A program made the translations under genes and the position numbers. The notes beneath the pieces are model-generated. The model did not search any database. It was not told the origin of the DNA and saw only the letters and a program-made list of their open reading frames with translations. A stretch of 64,000 nucleotides of DNA, from the NCBI RefSeq assembly GCF_052857255.1, contig NC_135497.1:187641127-187705126 (forward strand), read 5' to 3'. The stretch is from Amblyomma americanum (lineage: Eukaryota > Arthropoda > Arachnida > Ixodida > Ixodidae). Shown here one piece after another: positions 46,591 through 57,540 of this stretch (the first letter of the stretch is position 1; each line of letters starts with the position of its first letter).

Positions 46591-49435
46591 ATGTCCAAAC
46601 AACAAAGACACTGTTTCGCACCTGGATGCAAAGCGGGGTATGTTTCGGCCCGCAAACAAGGGAAGAAGGCGTCTCTCTTCGCTGTTCCCGTCGACGATGA
46701 ACGACGCAGGGCCTGGGAGCGCGCAATTCCTCGTGCTGACAAGCCATTGGAGAAGAACTGCGCTGTGTGCGAGGCTCATTTTGACGAGAGATTCATCGTC
46801 CGTAGCTTCAAGCATGTCGTCAACGGCGAGTCTGTGGAAATCCCTCGTGATCGCCCTACACTGACAGACGATCCGATTCCCACGATATTTCCAAATGTGC
46901 CTGCTTACCTCACAAAAAAGCTGCCTCCAAAAAGAAAGACGGTGTCGTCCAATGGAGGTGCAACTTCAAAGCGAAGAAAGGTTGACTCCATTCACGACGA
47001 ACCGCTGAGTGCTGAAACCGACGTTCTGTCAAGTTCGAACTGTAGCGGCGGCTACAATATCTTGGAGGGTATGACGCAAGACGACCTTCCAAGTAAGTAC
47101 TGGGCGAAACACGTAATCCCAAACGATACGGACGTTGTGGCGTTCTCAGTGTGTGCTTCAAGTGGTGGAACTCTGTGCTTTGAAAAGTTACTTTTGTGTT
47201 CAAGTAATGCCTCAACCTTTCATTGCTCGGCATATGTACAGGGTGTTCTTGTAAAAACAGTGGATGTCGACAGCATTAGTGATGTTAAGGACCTCCTGTT
47301 CGAAATGGATGCCATGATTCCTTGCGAGGGGTTTGAAATGGAAACAGGAATGCAAAGTGGGCAAATAAAAACAAAGCACAGACTCCATGGAGGGAAGCTG
47401 CACAGCCTCACGTGTTGTGGGACAGTGCAAAATAGAAGTCGATGCTTGCAGTGCAAATACCTTCGTAAGCTGTTGATAAATCAGGCATACTATAAGCGTA
47501 CAAGAGCGAGAAAGGCAAGAGGTAACCTCACACAGAAGCTAACGCGAAAAAATGCGCAGCTGCGACGGCAAAAGCGCAGCATTGCAAAGTTGAGTGAGAC
47601 CATGGAAAAGATGAAGCAGGACAACGAAGCTATAAGCAGCTCTAGTTTTGAAGCGAAGTTGCAAAGCCTGCCAAAAAAGCAGCAAGTGCAGGTACGTGAA
47701 TGCTTTGAAGCATCTAAAAGGAGAAAAACCAATGGAATGGTATTTCAGCAAGAGTGGATCCTTGAATGCATTGTGATGAATATGAAAAGCGCCCGTCTTT
47801 ACGACCACATTCGTAAGCTCAGGATCATGGTTGTGCCAAGCCCTTCGTGCCTGCGTACTTATGTCCGTAAATATAGAAGTGGTTTTGGCTTTAATGAAGA
47901 AGTGCTCACGGCTGTTGCAGAGAAAGCACGCACTATTGATCCGTATCACCCACACGGCGGCATACTCGTGGATGAAATGAAACTCTGAAAAGTTGACTGT
48001 AGACAGCAAAGGGCATGTCCAAGGGTTCGTTGACCTCGGCAAGTACACCTCACCAGGGCAAGAAGGTGCTCAATGTGACCATGGCCTTGTAATTTTCTTT
48101 CAGCCATTCACAGGCACATGGAAACAAATTCTCGGTGCGTTTGGTGCACGAAGCAATGTAAAGGCAGATGTTCTGGCCAAAATCATTGTTGACGCTGTGA
48201 TTTGTGCCGAGAAATCGGGGCTCTTCGTGGATTTTGTGACATGCGACGGGGCTGTGTGGAACCGCAGCATGTGAAAAATTTTCGGTGTAAGTGGGAAGCT
48301 CGAAAAGACAGTGTGCAAAGTAAAGCACCCAGTGGATCCAAGCCGGTATTTGCATTTTTTTGTCAGATTTCCCCCACCTGGTGAAATGTGTGCGTAACGC
48401 TGTAACCTCCAAAGGGCTGTTAACACCAGATGGTCGAGTTGGCAACGAATATGTAAAGGAGGCCTGCAAATGCGACACTTCAAGTTCAGTGACACTCAGG
48501 GCAATGCCACACGTCACCATGGCTGTTTGTCAGCCTAATGGCTTCGAAAAAAATGCGGGTCAACTTGGCGTTCACCTTCTTCAGTGATGAAGTTTTAAGG
48601 GGCCTGTATGTCTACAACCGCCAAGTGGAACACTGCTATGGCACTGGCTGTACCAAGGCTACTTCTGCATTTGTCTCTATGATGAGAGACCTCATCGATG
48701 CCATGACATCGAGATACTCAAAGCGAGGTTTAAGACCAGACAGTAAAGAAGTAGCAAGCATCAAACGCTTTCTGGAGTTTTTAGCGACCTGGGAAAAAAC
48801 TTTGCCTATGCAGGGTGGGTTCTTGAGCGAATCAACAGCCGAAGGACTCCGTGTTACTCTTACCAGCACACTTTCCATCCTGCTCTATGTCACGAAAACC
48901 CTGGGGTTTAAGTACTTGATGACTTCTCGTTTGAGCCAAGACGCGCTTGAAAACCTCTTCGGGATACTGAGGCAAATGTCTGGCTCTAACGACCACCCTA
49001 CACCGAAACAATTTTTGATATCTCTGAATTGCCTCAGTTTTTACAGCTTAGCGCAGTCCCCCTCCAGTGGATCACTTATTACGTCAGTGGCTATGTGGCC
49101 CGGAAGATGTTGAAAAAGACGAAGTGCAGCGAATGTAGCAGGCTGTTGCTTCACACGGAGGACTCGAGCTTGCTTCCGGCAGAGTCGTGCCTCGCACGTT
49201 ACATTAATAGGGGTGGCCTCCTGTACCCGTCTGAGTCCCTAGCAGACCTGGTCAAAGCTATGGAGGATGCTTTTACTTACTGCTTCAGTTTCAACAAGTT
49301 GAAAACTGATAGCATCATGGACCTCATCTCTTGCCTGTCTGTGAAGAGGTTAAATATGGTCGGCTGTGAGCAGCAAAAAGTGGAAGTGTCGAATCAAATC
49401 TTTCGCTTCTTCACATTGACATAATAATAATAATT
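46591..49435 (+). pseudogene. P-element transposase pseudogene (THAP type)
   Basis: The likely start is MSKQQRHCFAPGC at 46591, because THAP proteins begin just before the first Cys pair; an upstream Met at 46225 lies outside the element. The THAP finger is C8..C13, then CEAHF and IPTIFPN. No intron splits it. A coiled, basic stretch follows (ARKARGNLTQKLTRKNAQLR). The RNase H core shows GGILVDEMKL (D461), then CDGAVWNRSM and ALENLFGILRQ. Lesions: frameshift with TGA at 47986, Trp-to-TGA at 48272, slips in the T run near 48355 and the A run near 48548, and another near 49030-49075. A SINE inserted at 49422 replaces the last codons. The copy cannot make transposase. Confidence 0.85.
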
Positions 49436-49758
49436 GGTTTTTGGTGGAAAGGAAATGGCGCAGTATCTGTCTCATATATCGTTGGACACCTGAACCGCGC
49501 CGTTAGGGAAGGGATAAAGGAGGGAGTGAAAGAAGAGAGGAACAAATAGGTCCGTAGTGGAGGGCTCCGGAATAATTTCGACCACCTGGGGATCTTTAAC
49601 GTGCACTGACATCGCACAGCACACGGGCGCCTTAGCGTTTTTCCTTCATAAAAACGCAGCCGCCGCGGTCGGGTTCGAACCCGGGAACTCCGGATCAGTA
49701 GTCGAGCGCCCTAACCACTGAGCCACCGCGGCGGGGCAACTTCTTCTTCACATTGACA
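49406..49758 (-). mobile_element. Ruka-type SINE, full length, with 16-bp target duplication
   Basis: The SINE body is 49422-49742 on the minus strand, head to tail A ending in (AAT)n. CTTCTTCACATTGACA occurs at 49406-49421 and 49743-49758. It was inserted into the 3' end of the P element 2 gene and is therefore younger. Confidence 0.93.
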
Positions 49759-50705
49759 AGGATGCATTTTCTTGTTGCTGGAGAAAATGCGTGCAACCAA
49801 AAATAGAGGGAAAAGATGAAGTTCTTGAAGTTGAGACGTACTACATAACTTTCATAATGTTAACACAGCCAACAAGGTTTTCTTTTTTCACGGTGTTGTA
49901 CATTACCCACATTGTGTCATCTGTTGTGACTTTTTAGTAATGTCTTATTCGCATTGTTACAAAGGTAACATTAGTAAATTTGATGTCACAATTTGACTGT
50001 GTTTGACACAGGTAGAAATCAATTTTTGTAAGCTGGTTTATGACTGCATCTGTGTTTGCCAATCAAATCTCAATGCCATGTGTGTATGCCTATTTTAGCA
50101 TTGCATATTGACTTCTTTTTACTTGCCTTGTTTACTTTTTAGCTCAGTTTTTGTATAACTTGCAGTTCTCACCTACATTGATGCGTATTTTCTGTTCATT
50201 TTCTTTTGATGGTGTTTTTGACGTTTAATTGTGTGTGTCAAAATAAATGTCTTGCTACACCTTGCTTTTCGATGAAGTCATCAAAATAAAGCGTTCAAGT
50301 ATGGTTTCTAATGCTTCTACTTGAATTGAGACGTCATGGATAACACTGCAGCATCAAATCTAAACTGCACGGACGTTGTTCTGGTGACAAACTCATGGCA
50401 AGTCATTCGATTCGCCATCTTCCAGCGCTTCGGGGTGCCAGCGGCGCACGCAGCGAATATACAGGGAAGCAAGTTCAAACATGGTTTTCAGTGCCTAAAC
50501 ACGATTTGCTTCGAGCCGTCAGAAAAGTGTGCCAACTAGCCTTTGTTGTAATCAGCGCGGTATCCTGAAATAGCTGCGACAGAAAGCGGCTGCTACGGGC
50601 GCGCGCGGGTAGCGTCTCGGAGCCGACAGCAGCGCCGCCGCGTCTGGATGAATTCTCGCTCCTCCGGCGCGCCGATGCTGACACCTCTCCCTTCTAGCCA
50701 CCATA

Positions 50706-50712
50706 GTCCTGC
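50706..50712 (+). repeat. Target-site duplication of P element 2, right
   Basis: GTCCTGC matches 46333-46339. Confidence 0.75.
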
Positions 50713-50719
50713 TCTTAAA

Positions 50720-50920
50720 GGCGAAGCTTAAGCGTCCTCCAAGTTTTTTGTATTGGAGGATGTCTCTATTTCGCGCCGAGTGCGCCAGCCGCCGCCGGCC
50801 CGGCCAGACCGGTTCGGCTCCGCGGCGAGACGCGCGTTGTAACGTCACATGCCTCCTCGGAGCACCGCCACGGTGAAATCGCAAGTTCGCGGCCAGTAAA
50901 GCTTTCGCTATAAAACCTTG
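50720..50920 (-). repeat. GCGAAAGCTTTACT-family repeat
   Basis: On the minus strand, AGCGAAAGCTTTACTGGCCG and CGAACTTGCGATTTC, then a GGTGCTCCGAGGAGG block, match 54955-55035 closely. Confidence 0.7.
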
Positions 50921-51030
50921 TGCACGATAGGATTGAAACCACCATCCTTCCGTTCCGCAGCTGAGCGTGCTAACGACTACGCTACTTCCTGAAGCTGCGT
51001 GCTAACGACTACGCTACTTCCTGCCAACGC
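50920..51030 (-). repeat. tRNA-like sequence with internal duplication
   Basis: Minus strand: an A-box-like TAGCGTAGTCGTTAGCACG and a B-box-like GGTTTCAATCC. The A-box part is tandemly duplicated (CGTGCTAACGACTACGCTAC occurs twice). It is probably a tRNA-derived SINE remnant of another family. Confidence 0.45.
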
Positions 51031-51689
51031 ATATGTAGTTCTCCTTGTTTAGGACGCTGGAGTGTGTTTGCAGAAAGGCAAACACACTCCACCAGCATTT
51101 AAGATTCACAAACAATTGTGTACTTCGTTCACATCTTAAGCACACATCAGAGACACAAGCAGCAACACCGCGCTAAAGGCTTTCGCCTCACCGCTCTTTA
51201 GGTCAACAAAGTTCCCCCTGAATTTTTTATTTCTCACGTACCCATGGACACACCGTGAAGGAAGGGAGGAGTGCACCAATGTGTGGTACCATTCTTATTT
51301 TGGAATTTCATAAAGGGGGCTGGCGCGAACGCCGAGCCCCGACTACCAAAAATTAGTGCCCCATCTACTCCATTTAGGAGTAGTGGCGTGCTTCAGCCTT
51401 CCGCAGGCCTCGGCACGGGGCCCCGACCTTGCTGATCGCCGGTGACCCAGCACCAGGTAATTATGGACTGAATGAAGACTGACTGAAATCGGATGTCATG
51501 CGATTCATACCTCTGTTCAGTACCAGTGGCCAATACACTTCTTAAGGAGTTCCTTTTTCGGCATTAGGCACAATTTTGTTAAAAAAGCTACAGCGGGACA
51601 GGGAGGGACCACAGACAGGAAGGAGTAACTGAAGTTGACCTAATAAATGATTTTAACAACAAGAAAAAAAATTAGGTGTTAGATGTGTT

Positions 51690-51812
51690 CGCACCTTGCA
51701 ACGAAATCGAGTTGCGCGTGGGGCAGCGACCATGTAATTCGCAGCTACCTGTCTTCTTTTCCTTCCTTTTTACTATTATTTTTAATAAAACCACTACCAC
51801 CACCACCACCAC
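51690..51812 (+). repeat. Repeat ending in AATAAAACCACTACC(ACC)n
   Basis: CTTTTCCTTCCTTTTTACTA and TTAATAAAACCACTACCACC recur inverted at 55774-55830. It is possibly the 3' tail of a LINE or SINE family. Confidence 0.5.
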
Positions 51813-51842
51813 CTGTCTATTTTTTTTTAAATTTCATTTCTG

Positions 51843-51985
51843 AGGAAATGAAATGGCGCGGTATCTGCCTCACATATCGGCGGACACCTGAACCGCGCCG
51901 TAAGGGAAGGGATAAAGGAGGGAGTGAAAGAAGAAATGAAGAAAGAGGTGCCATAGTGGAGGGCTTCGGAATAATTTCGGAGAGA
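51843..51985 (-). mobile_element. SINE tail A fragment
   Basis: Minus-strand core end (CCGAAATTATTCCGAAGCCC) plus the full tail A. The head is missing. Confidence 0.75.
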
Positions 51986-52822
51986 AGGGCTAACGCGGGC
52001 CTAGCATTTTTCGGTTTTTGGGGCCGCGCCTGGTGACTGGGACTGTCTGAAGGAGCAGTGGCGTCACCATTGCGCCGCTTCTAGTCGAGCCCTTAGGGCT
52101 CGCGTCTCAGCTGAGGTGCGTGTAGTGACGGCGAAGCTGCGTATAGCTCAGCGCACCCCGTCGCCATCGTCCCTTATGTGCGCATGGAGAGAGAGGAGCT
52201 TTCGGAGCGTCTACAGCGTCTTTTACGATCATCCTCTTTGACAGCGGCGGCATGGCGTTGTCGACGCTGTCCAACTGCTCATCCTGAGGTGCTTCGGTTA
52301 GCGTGCCAGGAGCTCTTGTGTCCTCAAGGTGCCCCTGCTTTTACATCTTCCGCCAGGGCTGTGGCCCAGCCAGTTGGCAAGAATTTCAGAGCGTTTTTCG
52401 TCCATTTCCGGGATATTGCTCAGTCGCTCCTTTTGGTTGATCGCGATGACGTTTCCGCACACCCATTTTTGCAGGCTTGCCGCAGGTTGCCGCTGAACTT
52501 AATGACGGCTTTAGGGCTCGGCCAAAAACAGGTGAAATCAAGGAGGCGTTAGATTCCATGAAACGACGCTCAGTGCCTGGGCCAGATGGTTTTCCGGTGG
52601 AGTTCTATTTACAATTCTGGCGTACTGTAGGCCACGTTTTCTCAGATGTGTCAAAAATCTGCTTCACTCGGCATGTCTTGCCTGATTCATTTAAAAGAGG
52701 CTGCATTGTCCCTATTCCTAAAAAGTCTCCTTTCTCGACATGTACGGCAGATTGGAACCCTATCACCCTACTAAATTCAGATTACAGAGCATTAGCAAAA
52801 TTACTCGTTCGCCGTCTACGGG

Positions 52823-53066
52823 GCGGCTGCGTTTTTATGGAGGAAAAATGCTAAGGCGCCCGTGTGCTGTGCGATGTCAGTGCACGTTAAAGATCCCCAG
52901 GTGGTCGAAATTAATCCGGAGCCCTCCACTACGGCACCTCTTCTTCCTTTCTTCTTTCACTCCCTCCTTTATTCCTTCCCTTACGGCGCGGTTCAGGTGT
53001 CCAACAATATATGAGACAGATACTGCGCCATTTCCTCCCCCCCCCAAAAAAAAACAATTATTATTA
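52823..53066 (+). mobile_element. Ruka-type SINE, 5' truncated, inside LINE RT
   Basis: It starts in the GCGGCTGCGTTTTTATGG part after the B box and ends (ATT)n. TCTACGGG flanks both sides (52815-52822 and 53067-53074). Removing it reconnects the RT frame, so insertion followed LINE decay or arrival. Confidence 0.88.
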
Positions 53067-54344
53067 TCTACGGGCTTTCCTCCCGTCCCTCATTTTCTGC
53101 CACCATGTTTGCTCCATCCCCGGTCGTGAAATACATAGTTTATCTTCCGTAACGCAAGATATCCTAGAGTATACTATACGGCGGCGCGCACAGAGTCTTC
53201 TTGTTTCCCTCGATCAAGAGAAGGCGTTCGACTATTTAGTGCATGAGTATATTTACGGTACGCTGGATGATTTCGGTTTCCCACCTCCTTTCGTGCTTCT
53301 CATTAAAGAGATGTACAGACATTTCAAGCGCTCTGCTCCTCGATGGCCGGGAAAGTACCGCATTGATGTTGGCCGCGGCATCCGTCAAGGTTGTCCGCTC
53401 TCCCCCCTTTTGTTTGTGTTAGCATTAGAGCCTTTCCTCTTGGCAGTCAATCACCACTCTCTTTATTATTAGAGTTCTGGCTTTGCTAGACAGTGAGGCA
53501 TGCAGTACGCGTCACCGCTTATGCAGATGACATCCCACTCTACTTAGCTGATGAACGCAGTCTGCTCGAAGCTTTAAACGTTTTTCGTGAGTACGCCTCC
53601 TTGTCGGGGGCTGCTCTTGATTATTCGAAGAGTCGTTACTTTTTTGTTGGGTCTCCTCAGACACGTATTACATGTGCGATAGCTTTGCAGTGGTGCGCGC
53701 AGATGCGCATTTTAGGCGTGACCTACGACTGTGCTGGAATATGGGATGGTATGTGGTCATCGGTCGTAGAGGGCATTACAGCTCGTGTGCGGAGGGCCCA
53801 GGCATTTGACCCGCCTCTGCTTGAGAGGCGCTACCTGGTTCAGTCGGTCGTGCTGGGTGCCTTCTGGTACCTTTTCCAGATTGTTAAACCACCCCTGCGC
53901 GTCATAAAGCGGGTGCAGATTACAGGTTTTTTTTTTGGTCGGGCGGAACCGAGCTTGTGGCTCGTGCTGTTCTTGGACAACCACGGGAGAGAGGAGGTTT
54001 TGCCTTTCCAACTTTGTCCATCACGTCCTCGCTGTTAGCTTTGAAGTGCATTCTGCGTATCCTGCCAGGGAACGCGTCTCCAGCGCGAACCCTGGTGCGG
54101 TTCTTTTTGGGCCCTTCTTTGCGCTTTTTGAATCCCTCCGCCACTGTTAATCACGGACCTCAATTAGAGCGGCCCACCGCTTTCTATGCTACGTCAGTGG
54201 CCTTTTTCAGACATGCAAGCGCAGTAGCACCTGATGTCAACATCGTTGTAGACCGTGTGGTCTCGCTTTTGCTGCCAAATGTGCCGGCGGCTCGCCGTTC
54301 ACCGATGCGCCGCGTTCAATGGGCGCGCATAGCGTCGACACCTC

Positions 54345-54707
54345 TCCCAGACCATCTATTAATAATTGGTGGTTTTTGGGGAAAGTAAATGGCGCAGTAT
54401 GTTTCATATATCGTTGGACACCTAGTTGGGCATAATAATTGGTTTTGGGGGAAAGTAAATGGCGCAGTATCTCTCATATATCCGGAACCGCGTTGTAAGG
54501 AAAGGGATAAAGGAGGGAGTGAAAGAAGAGGTGCCGTAGTAGAGGGCTCCGGAATAATTTCGACCACCTGGGGATCTTTAACGTGCACTGACATCACACA
54601 GCACACGGGCGCCTTAGCGTTTTGCCTCCACAAAAACGCAGCCGTCGCGGTCGGGTTCGAACCCGGGAACTCCGGATCAGTAGCCGCGGCGTGTCCCAGA
54701 CCATCTA
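54345..54707 (-). mobile_element. Ruka-type SINE with 14-bp target duplication and doubled tail
   Basis: TCCCAGACCATCTA occurs at 54345-54358 and 54694-54707. The body between them is minus-oriented. The tail end (GGGGAAAGTAAATGGCGCAG) appears twice, at about 54376 and 54450, so the 3' tail was partly duplicated. It lies inside the LINE. Confidence 0.9.
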
Positions 54708-54954
54708 CGCGACTTTGTTTGGAAACTTGGTTGGGCAGTGCTGCAGACTTGTGATCAGCTAGAGCGGTGGGGTACCTGTCGAATTGCCCGCTTCCGGAAT
54801 CTAATCGCTACGCTATACAGTCACCTGCGTGGTAGCGCGTGTCTTTTGGCGAGCGGTTCATGCGGGGATTCCGTGGACAGGGCATTTCGAGCTTTGTCTC
54901 CCGCGACCGCTTCCCCTGCGGCCGTTTTGCTCGCCTGTTAATTTTTGCGGGCCA

Positions 54955-55080
54955 TTTAGAGCGAAAGCTTTACTGGCCGCGAACTTGCGATTTCGCCGAG
55001 GCGGTGCTCCGAGGAGGGACATGACGTCACAACGCGCGCCTCGCCGCGGATATTTCTCTCTCTCTCTCGCTCCATAGTGA
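54955..55080 (+). repeat. GCGAAAGCTTTACT-family repeat
   Basis: It matches 50720-50920 in opposite orientation, including the CGAACTTGCGATTTC and GCGGTGCTCCGAGGAGG blocks. Confidence 0.65.
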
Positions 55081-55181
55081 CTACTGCGCATGTGCCACTA
55101 TAGTAGCGCCGAGCCACAGGTGTTCCGCCGCTGCTCAGCGCCGCGCCGTTCCTGAAAATCCAACTTCCAATTTTCTCTTTG

Positions 55182-55507
55182 CCCCGCCGCGGTGGCTCAG
55201 TGGTTAGGGCGCTCGACTACTGATCCGGAGTTCCCGGGTTCGAACCCGACCGCGGCGGCTGCGTTTTTATGGAGGAAAAACGCTAAGGCGCCCGTGTGCT
55301 GTGCGATGTCAGTGCACGTTAAAGATCCCCAGGTGGTCGAAATTATGCCGGAGCCCTCCACTACGGCACCTATTCTTCCTTTCTTCTTTCACTCCCTCCT
55401 TTATCCCTTCCCTTACGGCGCGGTTCAGGTGTCCAAAGATATATGAGACAGATACTGCGCCATTTCCTTTCCCCAAAAACCAATTATTATTATTATTATT
55501 ATTATTA
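55182..55507 (+). mobile_element. Ruka-type SINE, full length
   Basis: Intact A box TGGCTCAGTGGTTAGG and B box GGTTCGAACCC, full core and tail A, ending (ATT)n. TTTCTCTTTG at 55172-55181 and 55508-55517 is a 10-bp target duplication. The copy looks young. Confidence 0.93.
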
Positions 55508-55517
55508 TTTCTCTTTG

Positions 55518-55628
55518 TTCTTTCCCTCCATCCTTTATCCCTTCCTTTACTGCGCGGTTCGGGTGTCCACCGAGATATGTGAGACGGTTACTGTGCCATT
55601 TCCTTTCCTCAAAAACAAAACAAAACAA
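55518..55628 (+). mobile_element. SINE tail A fragment
   Basis: CTTTATCCCTTCCTTTACTG, then GTTCGGGTGTCCACCGAG, ending in CCTCAAAAACAAAAC. It is older than the SINE inserted next to it. Confidence 0.75.
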
Positions 55629-55773
55629 GTCAGCCCACGGAGTTCATAGAGCTCATTGGCGGTGACAACTTTGCAAAGGCCATTCATTTTCACGAAAGGA
55701 AAGGCGCACAACCGGCTCCGTGGGTCAGTGGACACCTCAATCTCGCTTTCATGTACGCGGCGTTGGTGTCCAA

Positions 55774-55990
55774 CTGGTGGTGGTAGTGGTTTTTATTAAA
55801 ATAATAGTAAAAAGGAAGGAAAAGATTTTTGCTAGCCCCGGCATCTGCCATCGATACTGAAGCACCTGAACTTGGGCAGCGGAAATAAAGGATAGCAGGC
55901 AGAATGGAGAAATGAAAGAGGTGAGGGGACAGGAAGAGAGGATAGGGGGAGAAGTAATATATACAAACTATTTACACAATAAGAAATGTG
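55774..55990 (-). repeat. Inverted copy of the AATAAAACCACTACC repeat
   Basis: The minus strand reproduces CTTTTCCTTCCTTTTTACTA and the CCACTACCACC end of 51690-51812. Confidence 0.5.
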
Positions 55991-56023
55991 TCAGAAAGCT
56001 TGCTTTGATTGCGTTCCACATGG

Positions 56024-56275
56024 TTCGAACCCGACCGCGGCGGCGGCGTTTTTGTGGAGGAAAAACGCTAAGGCGCCCGTGTGCTGTGCGATGTCAGTGC
56101 ACGTTTGAGATCCCGAGGTGGTCGAAATTATTCCGGAGTCCTCCACTACGGCACCTCTTCCTTTCTTCTTTCACTCCCTCCTTTATCTCTTCCCTTACGG
56201 CGCGGTTTAGGCGTCCAACGATATATGAGACAGGTACTGCGCCATTTCCTTTCCCCAAAAACCAATTATTAGTAT
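56024..56275 (+). mobile_element. Ruka-type SINE, 5' truncated at the B box
   Basis: It begins GGTTCGAACCCGACCGCGG and continues through core and tail A to CCAATTATTAGTATT. Confidence 0.88.
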
Positions 56276-56279
56276 TGCC

Positions 56280-57222
56280 TTCCACACTGGATAGGCGGAG
56301 CGCCCTCCCTGCCACCCTGGAAGGTGGCATGCAGTTAATGCTTGATCGCGAGAGACAGATCTCGAAATGAACGCTGCAGTGCCGCCTGTAAGCCACAACG
56401 CTGTCATGGCTAATGCATTCAGGCCACATCTCTCTCTCACAACCGCCACATGCATGAAAGCACGAATGAAGCGTCCGCATATCCAGGGGACAGTTATGCG
56501 CCCTTCATTTGCTGAAGTCCATCGTCGTCTAGAACATCGTCAGTCCCAACGCCAATGAACACGGTGAACGCCGACATCTTTCGCGTTGTATATCCTGGAT
56601 TTTAGTTGAGCTAATCCACATTAATTTTTTAGTTTATGGTGCAATCGATGCACCGCGGTCGCTGGTGGCTTTCGACGCCGCGCTGTGTGGCCAATACTTG
56701 GCCGTCTTCGAAGGGAGCTGATCAGTTTCTTGTCAGAGGAACTCTTTTTCTTGGGAGAGGAAGAGTTCCTCCTGCAGTGGTCGTGCCCATTCATTTCTGT
56801 TAACAACGATCGTCTTGTTCTGGTCTTTAGAACCAACTGGCGCTAAGGTCTCTTTTTTTTCTGTGTCAGGTTATTGCTGTTTCACTGTTTTGTGAATAGG
56901 CACGCTATCCCGTCTTAAATCTCTCACAAGCAATTCCTCTCAGTTGCTCAAAGATCCTTATGGTACCTCTTTAATTGGCTCTCCTTACATGCTTAGCGTC
57001 ATGTCTACTTGTGAATGTCAATGTATCCGGTAACCTTGACATCTGTACATATGTAAATAATTTTTTCTAATCAAAAAACAAAATATTTACAGAACACTGA
57101 ATTTCTCTCACCCTTCAACCCCTCTGTATTCTGCCTTCTGACCCCTTAGTACGAAAAGCCCTAAAATTTCAACCAGTTTACCAAAGAAGGCTGCAGCGAA
57201 ATAGCTTTTTAAATTTGTTTTT
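56280..57222. other. Non-coding DNA, no gene seen
   Basis: No supported coding region or repeat. Confidence 0.35.
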
Positions 57223-57223
57223 T

Positions 57224-57539
57224 GCCCCGCCGCGGTGGCTCAGTGGTTAGGGCGCTCGACTACTGATCCGGAGTTCCCGGGTTCGAACCCGACCGCGGCG
57301 GCTGCGTTTTTATGGAGGAAAAACGCTAAGGCGCCCGTGTGCTGTGCGATGTCAGTGCACGTTAAAGATCCCCAGGTGGTCGAAATTATTCCGGAGCCCT
57401 CCACTACGGACCTATTTGTTCCTCTCTTCTTTCACTCCCTCCTTTATCCCTTCCCTTACGGCGCGGTTCAGGTGTCCAACGATATATGAGACAGATACTG
57501 CGCCATTTCCTTTCCACCAAAAACCAATTATTATTATTT
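57224..57539 (+). mobile_element. Ruka-type SINE, full length
   Basis: Head, core and tail A are nearly identical to 55182-55507. It ends CCAATTATTATTATTTA. No clear target duplication was found. Confidence 0.92.
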
Positions 57540-57540
57540 A

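Larger units (their letters stand above)
46340..50705 (+). mobile_element. P-type DNA transposon 2, degraded, SINE-interrupted
   Basis: It begins TATGGTGGCTAGAAGGAGAG (46340) and ends with the inverse at 50673-50705. These are about 32-bp inverted repeats with one indel, flanked by a 7-bp duplication. The length is 4366 bp, including a 320-bp SINE. Its ends and protein differ clearly from P element 1, so it is a separate family. Confidence 0.82.
52120..54955 (+). pseudogene. Tx1/L1-like LINE, ORF2 pieces, hit by two SINEs
   Basis: Frames show EALDSMKRRSVPGPDGFPVE, LPDSFKRGCIVPIPKKS and NPITLLNSDYRALAKLLVRR, resuming after a SINE as FLPSLIFCHHVCSIPGREI. SLDQEKAFDYLVHEYI, GRGIRQGCPLSPLLFVLALE and VTAYADDIPLYLADERSLLE follow. 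This RT set, with AFD, RQGCPLSPLLF and YADD, resembles L1-clade (Tx1) elements more than Jockey types. Frameshifts occur near 52480 and 53475-53495. The C-terminus continues beyond a second SINE to about 54955. I found no endonuclease, so the copy is 5' truncated. Confidence 0.75.
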
